Shown one piece after another: positions 1 through 8,569 of a DNA stretch of 64,000 bases. Source of the stretch: Streptomyces vietnamensis (lineage in GTDB: Bacteria; Actinomycetota; Actinomycetes; Streptomycetales; Streptomycetaceae); NCBI RefSeq assembly GCF_000830005.1, contig NZ_CP010407.1, forward strand, positions 1,240,001-1,304,000. The letters run 5' to 3'. A program made the position numbers and the translations under genes. The first letter of the stretch is position 1. Each line of letters begins with the position of its first letter. The notes under the pieces were generated by a model. It saw only the letters and a list, made by a program, of their open reading frames with translations, searched no databases and was not told where the DNA came from.

Positions 1-1119
1 GCGCAGGGCGGGCCCGAAGGCGGTGGCGGCCACGAGGGCGAGCCCGCCGGCCGGTACGGCGAGGTCGACCCACACGGGGATGAGGATCTCGGTCGTCCCG
101 TACACCTCGGAGACCTCCGCCATGAGGGGTACGGCGAGCACGTTCCCGAGGGCGACGCCGAGCACGGCCCCGACGGTGCCCGGGATCAGCGCCTGCGCCA
201 CGTACGCGCGTCCCACCTGGAACGGGGTGAAGCCGAGGGACTTGAGGATCCCGATCCGGCGGGTCGCGGCGCCGACGGCTCCGCTCACCACGATGCCGAT
301 CACCAGGACCGACAGCGCCAGCCCGAGGAACGCGAAGGCGGTGACGAAGGGCACGAAGGCGGCCGTGGCCGCGCGCGCGGTCTCCCGCACGTCGAGGTAC
401 GAGCGGGCGCCGGTGACCGCCCCGGCGGGTACGGCGGCGGTGACGGCCTTCCGCCCGGCCGTCACCTCGGCGGCGGTGTCCGCCGCGGTGAGCCGGTAGA
501 GCATCTGGAGCGCGGGCGGCCGCCCTCCCGCGAGCGCCGTGAGCTGCTCGGGTACGACCCAGGCGTCGGCGCTCTCGCCGACCGACTCGGCGATGCCCAC
601 CACGGTGAGGGTGACGCCGCCGGCGGTCACCCGGACTCCCGGGCCGGTTCTCGGAGGTTCGGATCCCCGCTCCAGGACGATCTCGCCGGGAGCCGTGGCC
701 CACCGGCCCTCCACCACGGTCACCGCGTCCACGGGCCCGGCGGCGGAGGCCCGGCCGACGACCGTCAGCGGCGGCGGTGCGAACCCGGGCGGGGCCGCCC
801 GGTCCGCGCTCAGGCGCAGGGAGGTGACGGCGAAGGGACCCGAGGCCGCGGCCACCCCGGACGCACGGGCGGTGGCGGCGAGGCGCTCCGGGGTGACGGC
901 CGATCCGTCGAACCGCACGGTCAGATGGGCGCCGTGCTGCCGCGCGAAGGCCCGGTCGAAGGGCGCCCCGGAGGCGACGAGGAGGCCGAGCGCGAGGACG
1001 GCGGAGGCGACGGACAGCAGCGTGGTCAGGACCATGACGGCGGTCTGCGTACGACGCCGCCCGACCCCGGCCCGTACGACGCGGCCGAGGGCGCCTCCGG
1101 TGGTGGGATCCGCGCTCAT
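1..1119 (-). CDS. FtsX-like ABC transporter permease (3' end beyond window)
   Basis: Membrane subunit of a MacB/LolCE-type ABC transporter; the partner ATPase lies directly upstream. The 373 visible codons start at ATG 1119, inside the ATPase stop (ATGA overlap), so the two are translationally coupled. A cytoplasmic Arg-rich N-terminus is followed by a first membrane segment (about residues 27-50, VMVLTTLLSVASAVLALGLL). A large soluble extracytoplasmic domain spans about 55-250. A second segment (AFLGLALSVLVIGIVVSG) leads into the FtsX hallmark RRIGILKSLGFTPFQVGRAY and further hydrophobic helices. The C-terminal part lies beyond base 1. Family membership is clear. The substrate is not: such pairs export peptides or antibiotics, or act as mechanotransmitters, and the divergent two-component system favours an envelope-stress or drug-response role (inference). 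Confidence 0.85.
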   Translation of the reverse strand, partial: MSADPTTGGALGRVVRAGVGRRRTQTAVMVLTTLLSVASAVLALGLLVASGAPFDRAFARQHGAHLTVRFDGSAVTPERLAATARASGVAAASGPFAVTSLRLSADRAAPPGFAPPPLTVVGRASAAGPVDAVTVVEGRWATAPGEIVLERGSEPPRTGPGVRVTAGGVTLTVVGIAESVGESADAWVVPEQLTALAGGRPPALQMLYRLTAADTAAEVTAGRKAVTAAVPAGAVTGARSYLDVRETARAATAAFVPFVTAFAFLGLALSVLVIGIVVSGAVGAATRRIGILKSLGFTPFQVGRAYVAQALIPGTVGAVLGVALGNVLAVPLMAEVSEVYGTTEILIPVWVDLAVPAGGLALVAATAFGPALR

Positions 1120-1817
1120 CGGGCCACCGCCGTGACGTCGCGGGCGATGCGGCCGTCGACGAGTTCGATCGTGCGCGTCGCGCAGGCCTCGGCGAGCGCG
1201 AGGTCGTGGGTGACGAGGACGATCGTCTGTCCGTCGGCGTTCAGTTCGCGCAGGAGGTCGCGGACGTCCGCACCGGACGCGGTGTCCAGGGCCCCCGTCG
1301 GCTCGTCGGCGAGGAGCAGCGGCGGACGGTTCATCAGGGCGCGGGCGACGGCGACGCGCTGCCGCTCGCCGCCGGAGAGACGGCCGGGGTGCACGCGCGC
1401 GTGGCGGGCGACGCCGAGCTGGTCGAGGAGTTCGGCGGCGCGGGCCGCCGCCCGGCCGCGCGGCATGCCGGCGAGCTGGGCGGGGAGCAGCACGTTGTCG
1501 AGGACGGTGAGGTCGTCGAGGAGGTTGAAGAACTGGAAGACCATGCCGACGCGGTCGCGCCGGTAGAGGGCGGAGGCCGTCTCGCTCAGCGCGTCGACGC
1601 GCAGCCCGTCGACGGTCACGCGGCCGGTGCTCGGCCGGTCGAGGCCGGCGAGGAGGTTGAGCAGGGTCGACTTGCCGCTGCCGGAGGGACCGAGCACGGC
1701 GAGCGACTCCCCTCGTGCCACGCGCAGGTTCAGCCCGGCGAGGGCGGCCGGCCCCTCGTCGTACGTCCTGCCGACCTCGCTCAGGTCGATCAGCGGCTCG
1801 GCTGAGGATGGGGTCAT
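1116..1817 (-). CDS. ABC transporter ATP-binding protein (MacB/LolD type)
   Basis: Cytoplasmic ATPase of 233 residues that powers the FtsX-like permease encoded directly downstream. Walker A is GPSGSGKST (about residue 43), the signature is LSGGERQRVAVARAL, Walker B is LLLADEPTGALD and the H-loop is VTHD. The ADEPTGALD form and the short length are typical of LolD/MacB ATPases. ATG 1817 is the first plausible start, and the stop overlaps the permease start by ATGA. The gene diverges from a histidine kinase/response regulator operon across about 200 bp that carries a perfect palindrome, so control by that system is likely but not shown. Confidence 0.92.
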   Translation of the reverse strand: MTPSSAEPLIDLSEVGRTYDEGPAALAGLNLRVARGESLAVLGPSGSGKSTLLNLLAGLDRPSTGRVTVDGLRVDALSETASALYRRDRVGMVFQFFNLLDDLTVLDNVLLPAQLAGMPRGRAAARAAELLDQLGVARHARVHPGRLSGGERQRVAVARALMNRPPLLLADEPTGALDTASGADVRDLLRELNADGQTIVLVTHDLALAEACATRTIELVDGRIARDVTAVAR

Positions 1818-1943
1818 GGGGCCCTCCGGGGCTCGGGGTCGAGTGGGTGTGCACCGACGCTAGGAACGGCCCGCCCCCGGCCGCGTCGGCCGCGGTGGCG
1901 AAGATCCGTACCGTGTGCGGTGGATGCGCGGGCGGGTCATCCG

Positions 1944-1959
1944 CGCGATGTACATCGCG
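1944..1959. promoter_or_regulatory. Perfect 16-bp palindrome between ABC transporter and two-component genes
   Basis: CGCGATGTACATCGCG is its own reverse complement. After one unpaired base on each side, two more flanking pairs match (CC/GG). It sits midway between the divergent ATPase (start 1817) and kinase (start 2022) genes. This is the position and symmetry expected for a dimeric regulator, most simply the LuxR-type response regulator encoded here. The GTAC-centred core recalls sites described for other actinobacterial NarL-type regulators. Binding itself is inference. Confidence 0.45.
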
Positions 1960-2021
1960 GGGACGGCGCCCTGGTCCCCCGGGCCGATTCGCCCGCGCGG
2001 CCCGCTTGGCACACTGCACCG

Positions 2022-3353
2022 GTGAGCAGGTACGAGCAATTCCTGGGCCGGATACGCGGATCGCGGACCATCGGCGCCTTGCCCCCGCTGTCCCGCTGGG
2101 CGTGGCTGGCCGACGGGCTGCTCGCCCTGTCGCTCGCCGTGGCCACGCTCGTCGGGAACCTGGACCGCACGTACGTCGAGCTCCGGCCCTACCCGGCCGT
2201 GAGCGGGGCACCGGTGACGGGGCGCCTTCCGACTCCGCCCGCGCTCCCGGACGTACCGGGGGTTCCGGGGGCTCCGGACCCTCGCCCCTTGCATGCCGTG
2301 GAGCACGTGCTGCCGCCGGTGGAGGCCTGGGAGATCGTGGCGGCGCTGCTGACCGCGCTGCCACTGGTGCTGCGACGGCGCTTCCCGCTGGCCGTGTACT
2401 GGGTGGTGACGGTCGCGTCGGTGGTGCTGCACCTCGGGGACGCGGCCGACGACGCCACGCGGACCACCTTCGCCGCGGGGCTCGTCGCGGCGTACAGCGC
2501 GGCGATGCACAGCCCGCACCGCAAGTCGGTGCTGGCCTCGCTCCTGGCGGGTGCCCTGCTGTACGCGGTCTTCCCGCTGGTCCCGAAGGTCGACAGCGAC
2601 CTGGTGCCCCTCCTCGTCCTCCTCCCGCTCGCCCTCGCCTCGCACGGCGTCCACCTGTGGCGGCAGCGGGAACGGGTGCTGCGGGCGGAGCAGGAGGCGG
2701 CGCTGCGCCGGGCAGTGGAGGCGGAGCGGTCGCGGATCGCCCGGGAGCTGCACGACGTGGTGACCCACAACGTGAGCATGATGACGATCCAGGCCGGTGC
2801 GGCGCGCACGGTCCTCGCCGCCTCGCCCGAGCTGGCCCGGGAGGCGATGCTCGCGGTGGAGGCGGCCGGGCGGACGGCGATGTCGGAACTGCGGCACGTG
2901 ATGGGGTTGTTGACGATGGCCGCCGACGGTCCCGATCCGGCCGTCGCCGTGGCGCTCGCCCCGCAGCCGGGCCTGGACGCGCTGACGGAGCTGACGGACC
3001 GGGTGCGCGCCTCGGGGGTGCCGGTGGAGGTGGAGGTGCGGGGTGACCGGGTGGAGCTGCCGGCCGGTGTGGACCTCGCCGCGTACCGGGTGGTGCAGGA
3101 GGGCCTCACGAACGCGGTGAAGCACGCGGCGGGCGCGCGGGTGTCGGTGACGGTCGAGTACGGGGCGGACCGGCTGCGGGTGGAGGTGTCCGACACGGGC
3201 GGGCGCCGGCTGCGGACGGCGGAGCCGGGCGGCGGTCACGGACTCCTCGGCTTGCGGGAACGGCTCGCGGTGTACGGCGGTACGCTCGACGCGGGCGGCC
3301 GCCCGCACGGCGGGTACCGGGTCCGTGCGGTGATTCCGTGGGAGGTTCCGTGA
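2022..3353 (+). CDS. Sensor histidine kinase, DesK/NarX-like (HisKA_3)
   Basis: Membrane sensor kinase of 443 residues. The N-terminal half has several hydrophobic segments (for example residues 25-47 and about 100-200), then a cytoplasmic dimerisation helix with the HisKA_3 box ERSRIARELHDVVTHNVSMM (phosphoacceptor His near residue 242). The HATPase_c domain has the N box QEGLTNAVKHA and the G box GGGHGLLGLRERL. I chose GTG 2022; an upstream in-frame ATG at 1920 would add a non-homologous stretch that runs over the palindrome. The stop overlaps the response regulator start (GTGA), so the kinase and its partner are translated together. The signal is unknown. The divergent ABC transporter is the likely output or the sensing partner. 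Confidence 0.88.
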   Translation: MSRYEQFLGRIRGSRTIGALPPLSRWAWLADGLLALSLAVATLVGNLDRTYVELRPYPAVSGAPVTGRLPTPPALPDVPGVPGAPDPRPLHAVEHVLPPVEAWEIVAALLTALPLVLRRRFPLAVYWVVTVASVVLHLGDAADDATRTTFAAGLVAAYSAAMHSPHRKSVLASLLAGALLYAVFPLVPKVDSDLVPLLVLLPLALASHGVHLWRQRERVLRAEQEAALRRAVEAERSRIARELHDVVTHNVSMMTIQAGAARTVLAASPELAREAMLAVEAAGRTAMSELRHVMGLLTMAADGPDPAVAVALAPQPGLDALTELTDRVRASGVPVEVEVRGDRVELPAGVDLAAYRVVQEGLTNAVKHAAGARVSVTVEYGADRLRVEVSDTGGRRLRTAEPGGGHGLLGLRERLAVYGGTLDAGGRPHGGYRVRAVIPWEVP

Positions 3354-4054
3354 CCGTGGCCGACGCTCCGCGCGTGGTGATCGTCGACGACCAGGCGCTG
3401 GTGCGGACCGGTTTCCGGATGATCCTCGCCGCCGACGGCATCGACGTGGTCGCGGAGGCCGCCGACGGCGACGCGGCGGTGGCTGCGGTCCGCAGGACCC
3501 GGCCGGACGTGGTCCTGATGGACATCCGGATGCCGGGCACGGACGGTCTGGAGGCCACGCGCCGCATCCTCGCGGACGAGACGGCGACACGGCCGAGGAT
3601 CGTCGTCCTCACCACGTACGACCTCGACCAGTACGTGTACGCGGCGCTGGCCGCGGGCGCGAGCGGCTTCCTGCTCAAGGACGTCACGCCCGAGCACCTG
3701 ACGGCGGCGGTCCGGCTCGTCCGCTCCGGGGACGCCCTGCTCGCCCCGGCGATCACGCGCCGCCTGGTGGAGCGCTTCGCCGCCTCCGGTACGGGGACGG
3801 GGCCGCGGACCGTCGCCCCGCACCGCGAACTCGCCACGCTCACCCCGCGCGAGCTGGAGGTCCTGGAGGCCCTGGCGCGCGGCCACACCAACGCCGAACT
3901 GGCCGCGCGGTTCCGGCTGAGCGAGGCGACGGTGAAGACGCACGTCGCCCGCATCCTCCAGAAGCTCCGGCTGCGCGACCGGGCCCAGGCGGTGATCGCC
4001 GCCTACGAGACGGGCCTCGTCACCCCGGGCTCGGCCGGCGACGGCACGGACTGA
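3350..4054 (+). CDS. Response regulator, NarL/LuxR family
   Basis: Transcription factor of 234 residues paired with the preceding kinase. The receiver domain has acidic residues DD at 13-14, the phosphoacceptor Asp58 in VVLMDIRMPG, a Thr switch in VVLTTYD and the conserved Lys in FLLKDV. The C-terminal LuxR helix-turn-helix is clear (LTPRELEVLEALARGHTNAELA, then SEATVKTHVARILQKL). The GTG start at 3350 overlaps the kinase stop and follows a GGGAGG ribosome site. An in-frame ATG 12 bases upstream has no such signal. The 3' end overlaps the convergent STAS gene by 52 bases. The likely target is the palindrome at 1944 and the ABC operon behind it. Confidence 0.9.
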   Translation: MTVADAPRVVIVDDQALVRTGFRMILAADGIDVVAEAADGDAAVAAVRRTRPDVVLMDIRMPGTDGLEATRRILADETATRPRIVVLTTYDLDQYVYAALAAGASGFLLKDVTPEHLTAAVRLVRSGDALLAPAITRRLVERFAASGTGTGPRTVAPHRELATLTPRELEVLEALARGHTNAELAARFRLSEATVKTHVARILQKLRLRDRAQAVIAAYETGLVTPGSAGDGTD

Positions 4055-4401
4055 ACGACCGGGTCCTCCGGTGGTCCGGCCTCCGGGTCGAGGAGGTCGC
4101 CCAGCGCGGCCAGCCGGATCAGCCGCAGGATCCGCGGCTGGTCGCAGACGAGCCGCCAGCGTGCACCGCGCCGGCGCATGCGCCCGGCGCAGTGGGCGAG
4201 GAGTCCGAGCCCGGTGGCGTCGCAGAAGGTGAGACCCCGGATGTCGACGGTCAGGGCGTCGGACTCCCGGACGAGGGCGTCGAGCTCGGGCCGCAGGTGC
4301 CGCACCAGGACCAGGTCGAGCTCGCCCCGGAGGGCGACGACGGTGTGACCGCCGGTCGAGCCGACGACGAGGTACGGGTCATGACGGGGGATCAGCTGCA
4401 T
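4003..4401 (-). CDS. STAS-domain anti-sigma factor antagonist
   Basis: Small cytoplasmic protein of 132 residues with a SpoIIAA/RsbV-like STAS fold: VVALRGELDLV, LTVDIRGLTFCDATGLGLL, then RLVCDQPRILRLIRLAAL. Such proteins bind and sequester anti-sigma kinases. At the phosphorylation motif, where most homologues read DSSGLG, this one has DATGLG, so the acceptor would be Thr instead of Ser. The ATG at 4401 is preceded by GGAG at a 6-base spacing; an upstream in-frame ATG (4488) would run into the sialidase gene. No sigma factor or kinase gene is adjacent. A candidate partner elsewhere in the window is the RsbW-like ATPase at 62260, but nothing links them directly. Confidence 0.8.
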   Translation of the reverse strand: MQLIPRHDPYLVVGSTGGHTVVALRGELDLVLVRHLRPELDALVRESDALTVDIRGLTFCDATGLGLLAHCAGRMRRRGARWRLVCDQPRILRLIRLAALGDLLDPEAGPPEDPVVQSVPSPAEPGVTRPVS

Positions 4402-4484
4402 CGGACGCTCCACAGGGTGGCTCCATGTGTCACGTCGAGCGTGGCCGCCCCGCTGCGGGGAGGGACGTTTCACCTCGGCCGCTG

Positions 4485-5834
4485 TCACCTGAATCGGTGA
4501 ACATCCGGACCTCTTTCCCTCGTTCGGGCAAGCGCGGGCCGAACGTGTGCGCGGAGCGCCGCCAGCGGGATGCGGCGGAACTCCACGGTCTCGTACGGGC
4601 TCCTCGTCCCGGTCTCGTGGAGGAGGCCGACCGTCGCCGCGTCCAGCGGCACCAGGTCCGAGTAGGCCGCCTTCCGCCGGTCCACCGTCAGGGCCTTCGT
4701 GAAGGTCCGCCCGCCGTCCGTACTGGTCCAGACCGCCGGCTCCGCGCGGGCGTCCGGCACCGAGGGGGCCGAGAACAGCAGGATCCCGTCACGGCCGCCC
4801 ACGTACAGCAGGCTGCCCTGCACGACGGGGACGCGGTCCAGGGCGTGCTGGGGCGCGAAGGGGCGGTCGAGGCTCGTGCCGCCGTCGCGCGAGGAGGCGT
4901 CCGCGCGGTTGCCGGGGCTCGTCCCCAGCTGGTCGCGGGAGCTGAAGTACAGGCTTCCGTCGGGGAGTTGGGCCACGGCCGTCTCATTGGCGTTGACGAA
5001 CCCGTCGTAGGCGTCGTCCACCAGGCCGAGGCGCCAGGACCGGCCGCCGTCGTCGCTGTAGAGCACGTGCGCCCCGTAGTGGCGGGGCTCCTCGCCGGTG
5101 TCCGTGGATCCCTCGGGCGGCGCCGCCGAGTGGTCGGCGGGCACGACGAGCCGGCCGGCGTGCGGGCCCCGCGTCAGGGCGAGGGCGTGGCCGGGCCCGG
5201 TGGCGTACCAGCGCCATCCGGGCTTCTTCACGCGCGCGGTGATCTCGCGCGGAGCGGAGAACGTCCGCCCGTCGTCGGAGCTGCGCTGGACGAAGACCCG
5301 GCGGCCTCGTGCGGCGGAGACCTCACCGCGCAGGATCCGCCGCTCGGTCGCCTCCGCGCCGTTGTACGAGCTGAGCAGCACCACGTCGCCCGAGCGCGGG
5401 TCGACGACCGGTGCGGGGTTGCCGCGCGTGTCGCCGTCCCCGGCGGCGACGACGAGCGTCGGCCCCCAGGTGCAGCCGCCGTCCTCCGACCGCCGCGCCA
5501 CGATGTCGATGTCGCCACTGTCCCCCGCCCCGCCCCTGCGGCCCTCGGCGAAGGCGAGCACGGTCCCGGCGCGGGTCCGCACGGCGGCCGGGATGCGGTA
5601 GCTCGCGTAGCCGCCGACGCCGGCGGCGTACGGGACGGACACCTCGCACCCGGCCGGGCCCTCCGGCGGCCCCGGCTCCCCGGCGGACCCCGCCGCGGCC
5701 CCCGCCGCGACCCCCGGCGGGCCCGGCTCCACCGGCTCCACGGCGGCGAGTTCGACGACGGTCAGTCCGGCGAGGGCCGGCACCAGGAGCGACAGGACGA
5801 CCAGCCGGACGCTCCTCACGGTCACGCGCCTCAC
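4485..5834 (-). CDS. Secreted exo-alpha-sialidase (BNR repeat)
   Basis: Predicted extracellular sialidase (EC 3.2.1.18 family) of 449 residues that would release terminal sialic acids from glycoconjugates. A GTG start at 5834 gives a basic N-terminus and a hydrophobic signal segment (residues 8-28), followed by a Pro/Ala/Gly linker. The six-bladed propeller is marked by the SYRIPA motif carrying the first catalytic Arg. Asp boxes are SEDGGCTW, SSDDGRTF, SDDGGRSW and STDGGRTF, with one degenerate copy (SRDGGTSL). A conserved Glu lies in NANETAVAQL. It is one of three secreted or exported glycan-active enzymes within 22 kb, with the GH109-type protein and the PNGase A-like protein. A strong terminator lies just upstream at 5917-5954. 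Confidence 0.85.
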   Translation of the reverse strand: MRRVTVRSVRLVVLSLLVPALAGLTVVELAAVEPVEPGPPGVAAGAAAGSAGEPGPPEGPAGCEVSVPYAAGVGGYASYRIPAAVRTRAGTVLAFAEGRRGGAGDSGDIDIVARRSEDGGCTWGPTLVVAAGDGDTRGNPAPVVDPRSGDVVLLSSYNGAEATERRILRGEVSAARGRRVFVQRSSDDGRTFSAPREITARVKKPGWRWYATGPGHALALTRGPHAGRLVVPADHSAAPPEGSTDTGEEPRHYGAHVLYSDDGGRSWRLGLVDDAYDGFVNANETAVAQLPDGSLYFSSRDQLGTSPGNRADASSRDGGTSLDRPFAPQHALDRVPVVQGSLLYVGGRDGILLFSAPSVPDARAEPAVWTSTDGGRTFTKALTVDRRKAAYSDLVPLDAATVGLLHETGTRSPYETVEFRRIPLAALRAHVRPALARTRERGPDVHRFR

Positions 5835-5916
5835 AGGCCCCCCTGGCGCCGCATCACGGTCACGCGTCCCACCGTCCCTCCCCGGCGGCGCGACGAGCCG
5901 TACTCCGGGACGACAC

Positions 5917-5954
5917 GAGGGGCCGTCCGCGTGAATTCACGCGGACGGCCCCTC
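5917..5954. terminator. Perfect 38-bp palindromic terminator
   Basis: A flawless inverted repeat begins GAGGGGCCGTCCGCGTG, turns at an AATT centre and returns as its exact complement. It lies between the Xaa-Pro aminopeptidase stop (5976) and the sialidase start (5834), both on the minus strand, so it should end the aminopeptidase transcript. No T-run follows, which is usual for actinomycete terminators. Confidence 0.75.
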
Positions 5955-5975
5955 TTCCGAGCCCCGGCGGGAGGC

Positions 5976-7388
5976 TCAGCCCGCGAACCGGGCCATCCAC
6001 TCCTCGACCTCGGTCGAGGAGCGCGGCAGACCGGCCGACAGGTTCTCGTGGCCCTCGTCGGTGACGACGAGGTCGTCCTCGATGCGGACGCCGATGCCGC
6101 GCCACTCCTCGGGCACGGTCAGGTCGTCCGGCTGGAAGTACAGGCCGGGCTCGACGGTGAGCACCATGCCCGGTTCGAGGACGCCGTCGACGTACTCCTC
6201 CGTGCGGGCCTGCGCGCAGTCGTGGACGTCCAGGCCCAGCATGTGGCCGGTGCCGGCCATGGTGAAGCGGCGCTGGAGGCCGAGCTCGTAGGCGCGGTCG
6301 ACGGGCCCCTCGATGAAGCCCCACTCGACGAGGCGCGCCGTCAGGTGGCGCTGGGAGGCCTCGTGGAAGTCGCGGTACGGGGCGCCGGGCTTCACCGCGG
6401 CCATGCCGGCTTCCTGGGCCTCGTACACCGCGTCGTACACCTGGCGCTGGACGGGGGTGAAGGTGCCGCTGATGGGGAGGGTGCGGGTGACGTCGGCGGT
6501 GTAGAGGGAGTGCGTCTCCACGCCCGCGTCGAGGAGGAGCAGCTCGCCGGGGACGACCGGGCCGTCGTTCTGCGTCCAGTGCATGATCGTGGCGTGGTCG
6601 CCGGCGGCGCAGATCGAGCCGTAGCCGACGTGGTTGCCCTCCAGGCGGGCCCGGCGGAAGAAGGTGCCCTCGATCCACCGCTCGGAGGAGGCGATCGCCC
6701 GGGAGAGTTCGGCGACGCAGTCGGTGAAGCCGCGCACGGTGGAGTCCACGGCCTTGCGCATCTCGCCGAGCTCCCACGCGTCCTTGACGAGGCGGAGGTC
6801 GCTGAGCGCGCCCTCCAGCTCGGCGTCGCGCTCCTCGTCGGTGGTGACGGCGGCTTCGAGGGCCGGGTCGATGCCGCGGACGATGCGGGTCGGCAGGTCG
6901 GAGCCGGCGGCGAGGTCCTCGGTGATGGTGCGGACGTCGCGGCAGGGCAGGCCGAGGACGGTCGCGGACTCGGCGAGGGAGCGGCGGCGTCCCATCCACA
7001 GCTCGGCGGTGTAGCCGATCCAGAACTCGTCGTTGTCGCGGCTGTCGCGGGGCAGCTGGTAGCAGTAGGCGTCGTGGCCGCCGTCGGCGCGGGGTTCGAG
7101 GACGAGCGCGCCGTCGCGGGCCTGGTCGCCGGTCATGTGCACATAGCCGGAGTACGGGCGGAACGGGTAGTTGTCGTCGTTGGAGCGGTACTTGAGGTTG
7201 CCCGAGGGGACGATCAGGCGCTCGCCGGGGAAGAGAGCGGAGAGCGCGGCGCGGCGCTCGGCCGCGTAGGGGGCCTGCTCGGCCGGTTCGAGGTCGTGCC
7301 GCTCGGTGTCCGCCCAGCCCGTCCTCATCAGAGCGGAGAGCTCCTCGGAGACGCCGTTGTAGAGGCCGTTCTTGCGAGCGTTCGCCAC
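5976..7388 (-). CDS. pepP: Xaa-Pro aminopeptidase (M24B, PepP-like)
   Basis: Cytoplasmic metallopeptidase of 470 residues that removes N-terminal residues preceding proline. The N-terminal creatinase-like domain (from about residue 50) is followed by the pita-bread fold with the metal ligands in order: LDAGVE (Asp), TADVTRTLP (Asp), GTGHMLGLDVHD (His), TVEPGLYF (Glu) and GVRIEDDLVVT (Glu). The GTG at 7388 follows AGGTG at a suitable distance. A longer in-frame reading to ATG 7493 would overlap the divergent regulator's promoter region and has no family similarity. The gene is monocistronic, ended by the palindrome at 5917. Confidence 0.9.
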   Translation of the reverse strand: MANARKNGLYNGVSEELSALMRTGWADTERHDLEPAEQAPYAAERRAALSALFPGERLIVPSGNLKYRSNDDNYPFRPYSGYVHMTGDQARDGALVLEPRADGGHDAYCYQLPRDSRDNDEFWIGYTAELWMGRRRSLAESATVLGLPCRDVRTITEDLAAGSDLPTRIVRGIDPALEAAVTTDEERDAELEGALSDLRLVKDAWELGEMRKAVDSTVRGFTDCVAELSRAIASSERWIEGTFFRRARLEGNHVGYGSICAAGDHATIMHWTQNDGPVVPGELLLLDAGVETHSLYTADVTRTLPISGTFTPVQRQVYDAVYEAQEAGMAAVKPGAPYRDFHEASQRHLTARLVEWGFIEGPVDRAYELGLQRRFTMAGTGHMLGLDVHDCAQARTEEYVDGVLEPGMVLTVEPGLYFQPDDLTVPEEWRGIGVRIEDDLVVTDEGHENLSAGLPRSSTEVEEWMARFAG

Positions 7389-7549
7389 GTCCTGCACCTT
7401 CTTCCGGGTACGTTCTCGGCCGCCGGTCGTCGGCGGGCACCCGGACGGTACTGCGCCGCGGGCCCGCCGGGTGCCCGGATCGGCCAGTGGCACAGATCGG
7501 CCACACCCCGGGCGGCGGGGGCGGTCGGGGCGGGCCGATAATGCGGTCC

Positions 7550-8548
7550 ATGGCGAACGCGAAGCTCAGTGAGGCGCTCCGGCTCCTGGGGATCGGCGAG
7601 GAGGCCCGCCGGGTCTACGTCCGGCTCCTGGACCTCGGTCCCGCGCCGCTCGACGCCGTCGGTTCCGCGGCCGGGCTCGACGGCGCGGAGCTTGCGGCGG
7701 CGTACGGGGAGCTGGTCGACGCGGGCCTGGCGAGTCCGGCGGCGCAGGGCCCCGACCTGGTGGCCCCGGTGCCCCCGGCCGCGGGCCTGGAGATCCTGGG
7801 ACGGCACCGGGCGGCCGAGCTCGACGAGTCGCGGCTCACCGTCGGGGGCGCCTTCGAGTCGTTCCGGCGGCAGCGGCTCGCCGCGTACAACGACGATCTC
7901 GTGGAGGTCGTCACCGGCGACGCGATCGGTCCCCGGAGCCGGCAGGCCTGGGCCAGTGCCCGCGAGCAGATCCGGCAGTTCGACACGCCCCCGTACACGC
8001 CCATCCCGGGCTCGACCGACGACGCGCTCGCGACGCTGGCCCGGGGGGTGACGCAGCGGGTCATCTACTCCCAGGCGTCGCTCGAGCACCCGGACAAGAT
8101 GCGGACGGTCATCGAGCCGTGCATCGAGGCGGGCGAGCAGGCGAGGGTGCTGCCGTCGCTCCCGGTGAAGCTCATGATCATCGACGAGGCGTACGCGCTG
8201 GTGTCGCTGTCGATCAGGGAGGCCGACGTGCACAACACGATGCTGGTCGTGCAGCCGTGCGGGCTCCTGTCCGCCCTGGTGGCCCTGTTCGAGCAGACCT
8301 GGCAGAGCGCCCTGCCGTTCCACGGCCGCACGGCCCGTCCGGCGGGCGTGCTGCCCGCCGGACTGCTGCCCGCCGACCGCCGGCTGCTCTGGCTGCTCGC
8401 GGGCGGGGCGAGCGACGACGTCATCGCCCGGGAGATCGGGGTCAGCCGTCGCACGCTCTTCCGCCGGATCCAGGTCCTCATGGCCCGGCTCGGCGCCACG
8501 AGCCGCTTCCAGATGGCGCTGCAGGCGCAGCGCCAGGGCTGGCTGTAG
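7550..8548 (+). CDS. TrmB/LuxR-like helix-turn-helix regulator
   Basis: DNA-binding protein of 332 residues with the layout of a large actinomycete family. A TrmB-like winged helix comes first (EALRLLGIGEEARRVYVRLLDLGPAPLDAV), then a phospholipase-D-like sensory middle, then a C-terminal LuxR-type helix-turn-helix (LLWLLAGGASDDVIAREIGVSRRTLFRRIQVLMARLGA). There is no Shine-Dalgarno before ATG 7550. Instead GATAAT (7537-7542) ends 7 bases before it, the geometry of a leaderless transcript. The alternative ATG at 7541 lies inside that hexamer. It diverges from pepP. The target is unknown; orphan members often control secondary metabolism or local genes. Confidence 0.8.
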   Translation: MANAKLSEALRLLGIGEEARRVYVRLLDLGPAPLDAVGSAAGLDGAELAAAYGELVDAGLASPAAQGPDLVAPVPPAAGLEILGRHRAAELDESRLTVGGAFESFRRQRLAAYNDDLVEVVTGDAIGPRSRQAWASAREQIRQFDTPPYTPIPGSTDDALATLARGVTQRVIYSQASLEHPDKMRTVIEPCIEAGEQARVLPSLPVKLMIIDEAYALVSLSIREADVHNTMLVVQPCGLLSALVALFEQTWQSALPFHGRTARPAGVLPAGLLPADRRLLWLLAGGASDDVIAREIGVSRRTLFRRIQVLMARLGATSRFQMALQAQRQGWL

Positions 8549-8569
8549 GCACGGGCCGGGTCAGGCGCG

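Noticed and set aside
1860..3590. Minus-strand open frame opposite the histidine kinase
   Set aside because: Low-complexity Arg/Pro/His-rich translation antisense to a clear kinase; no ribosome site.
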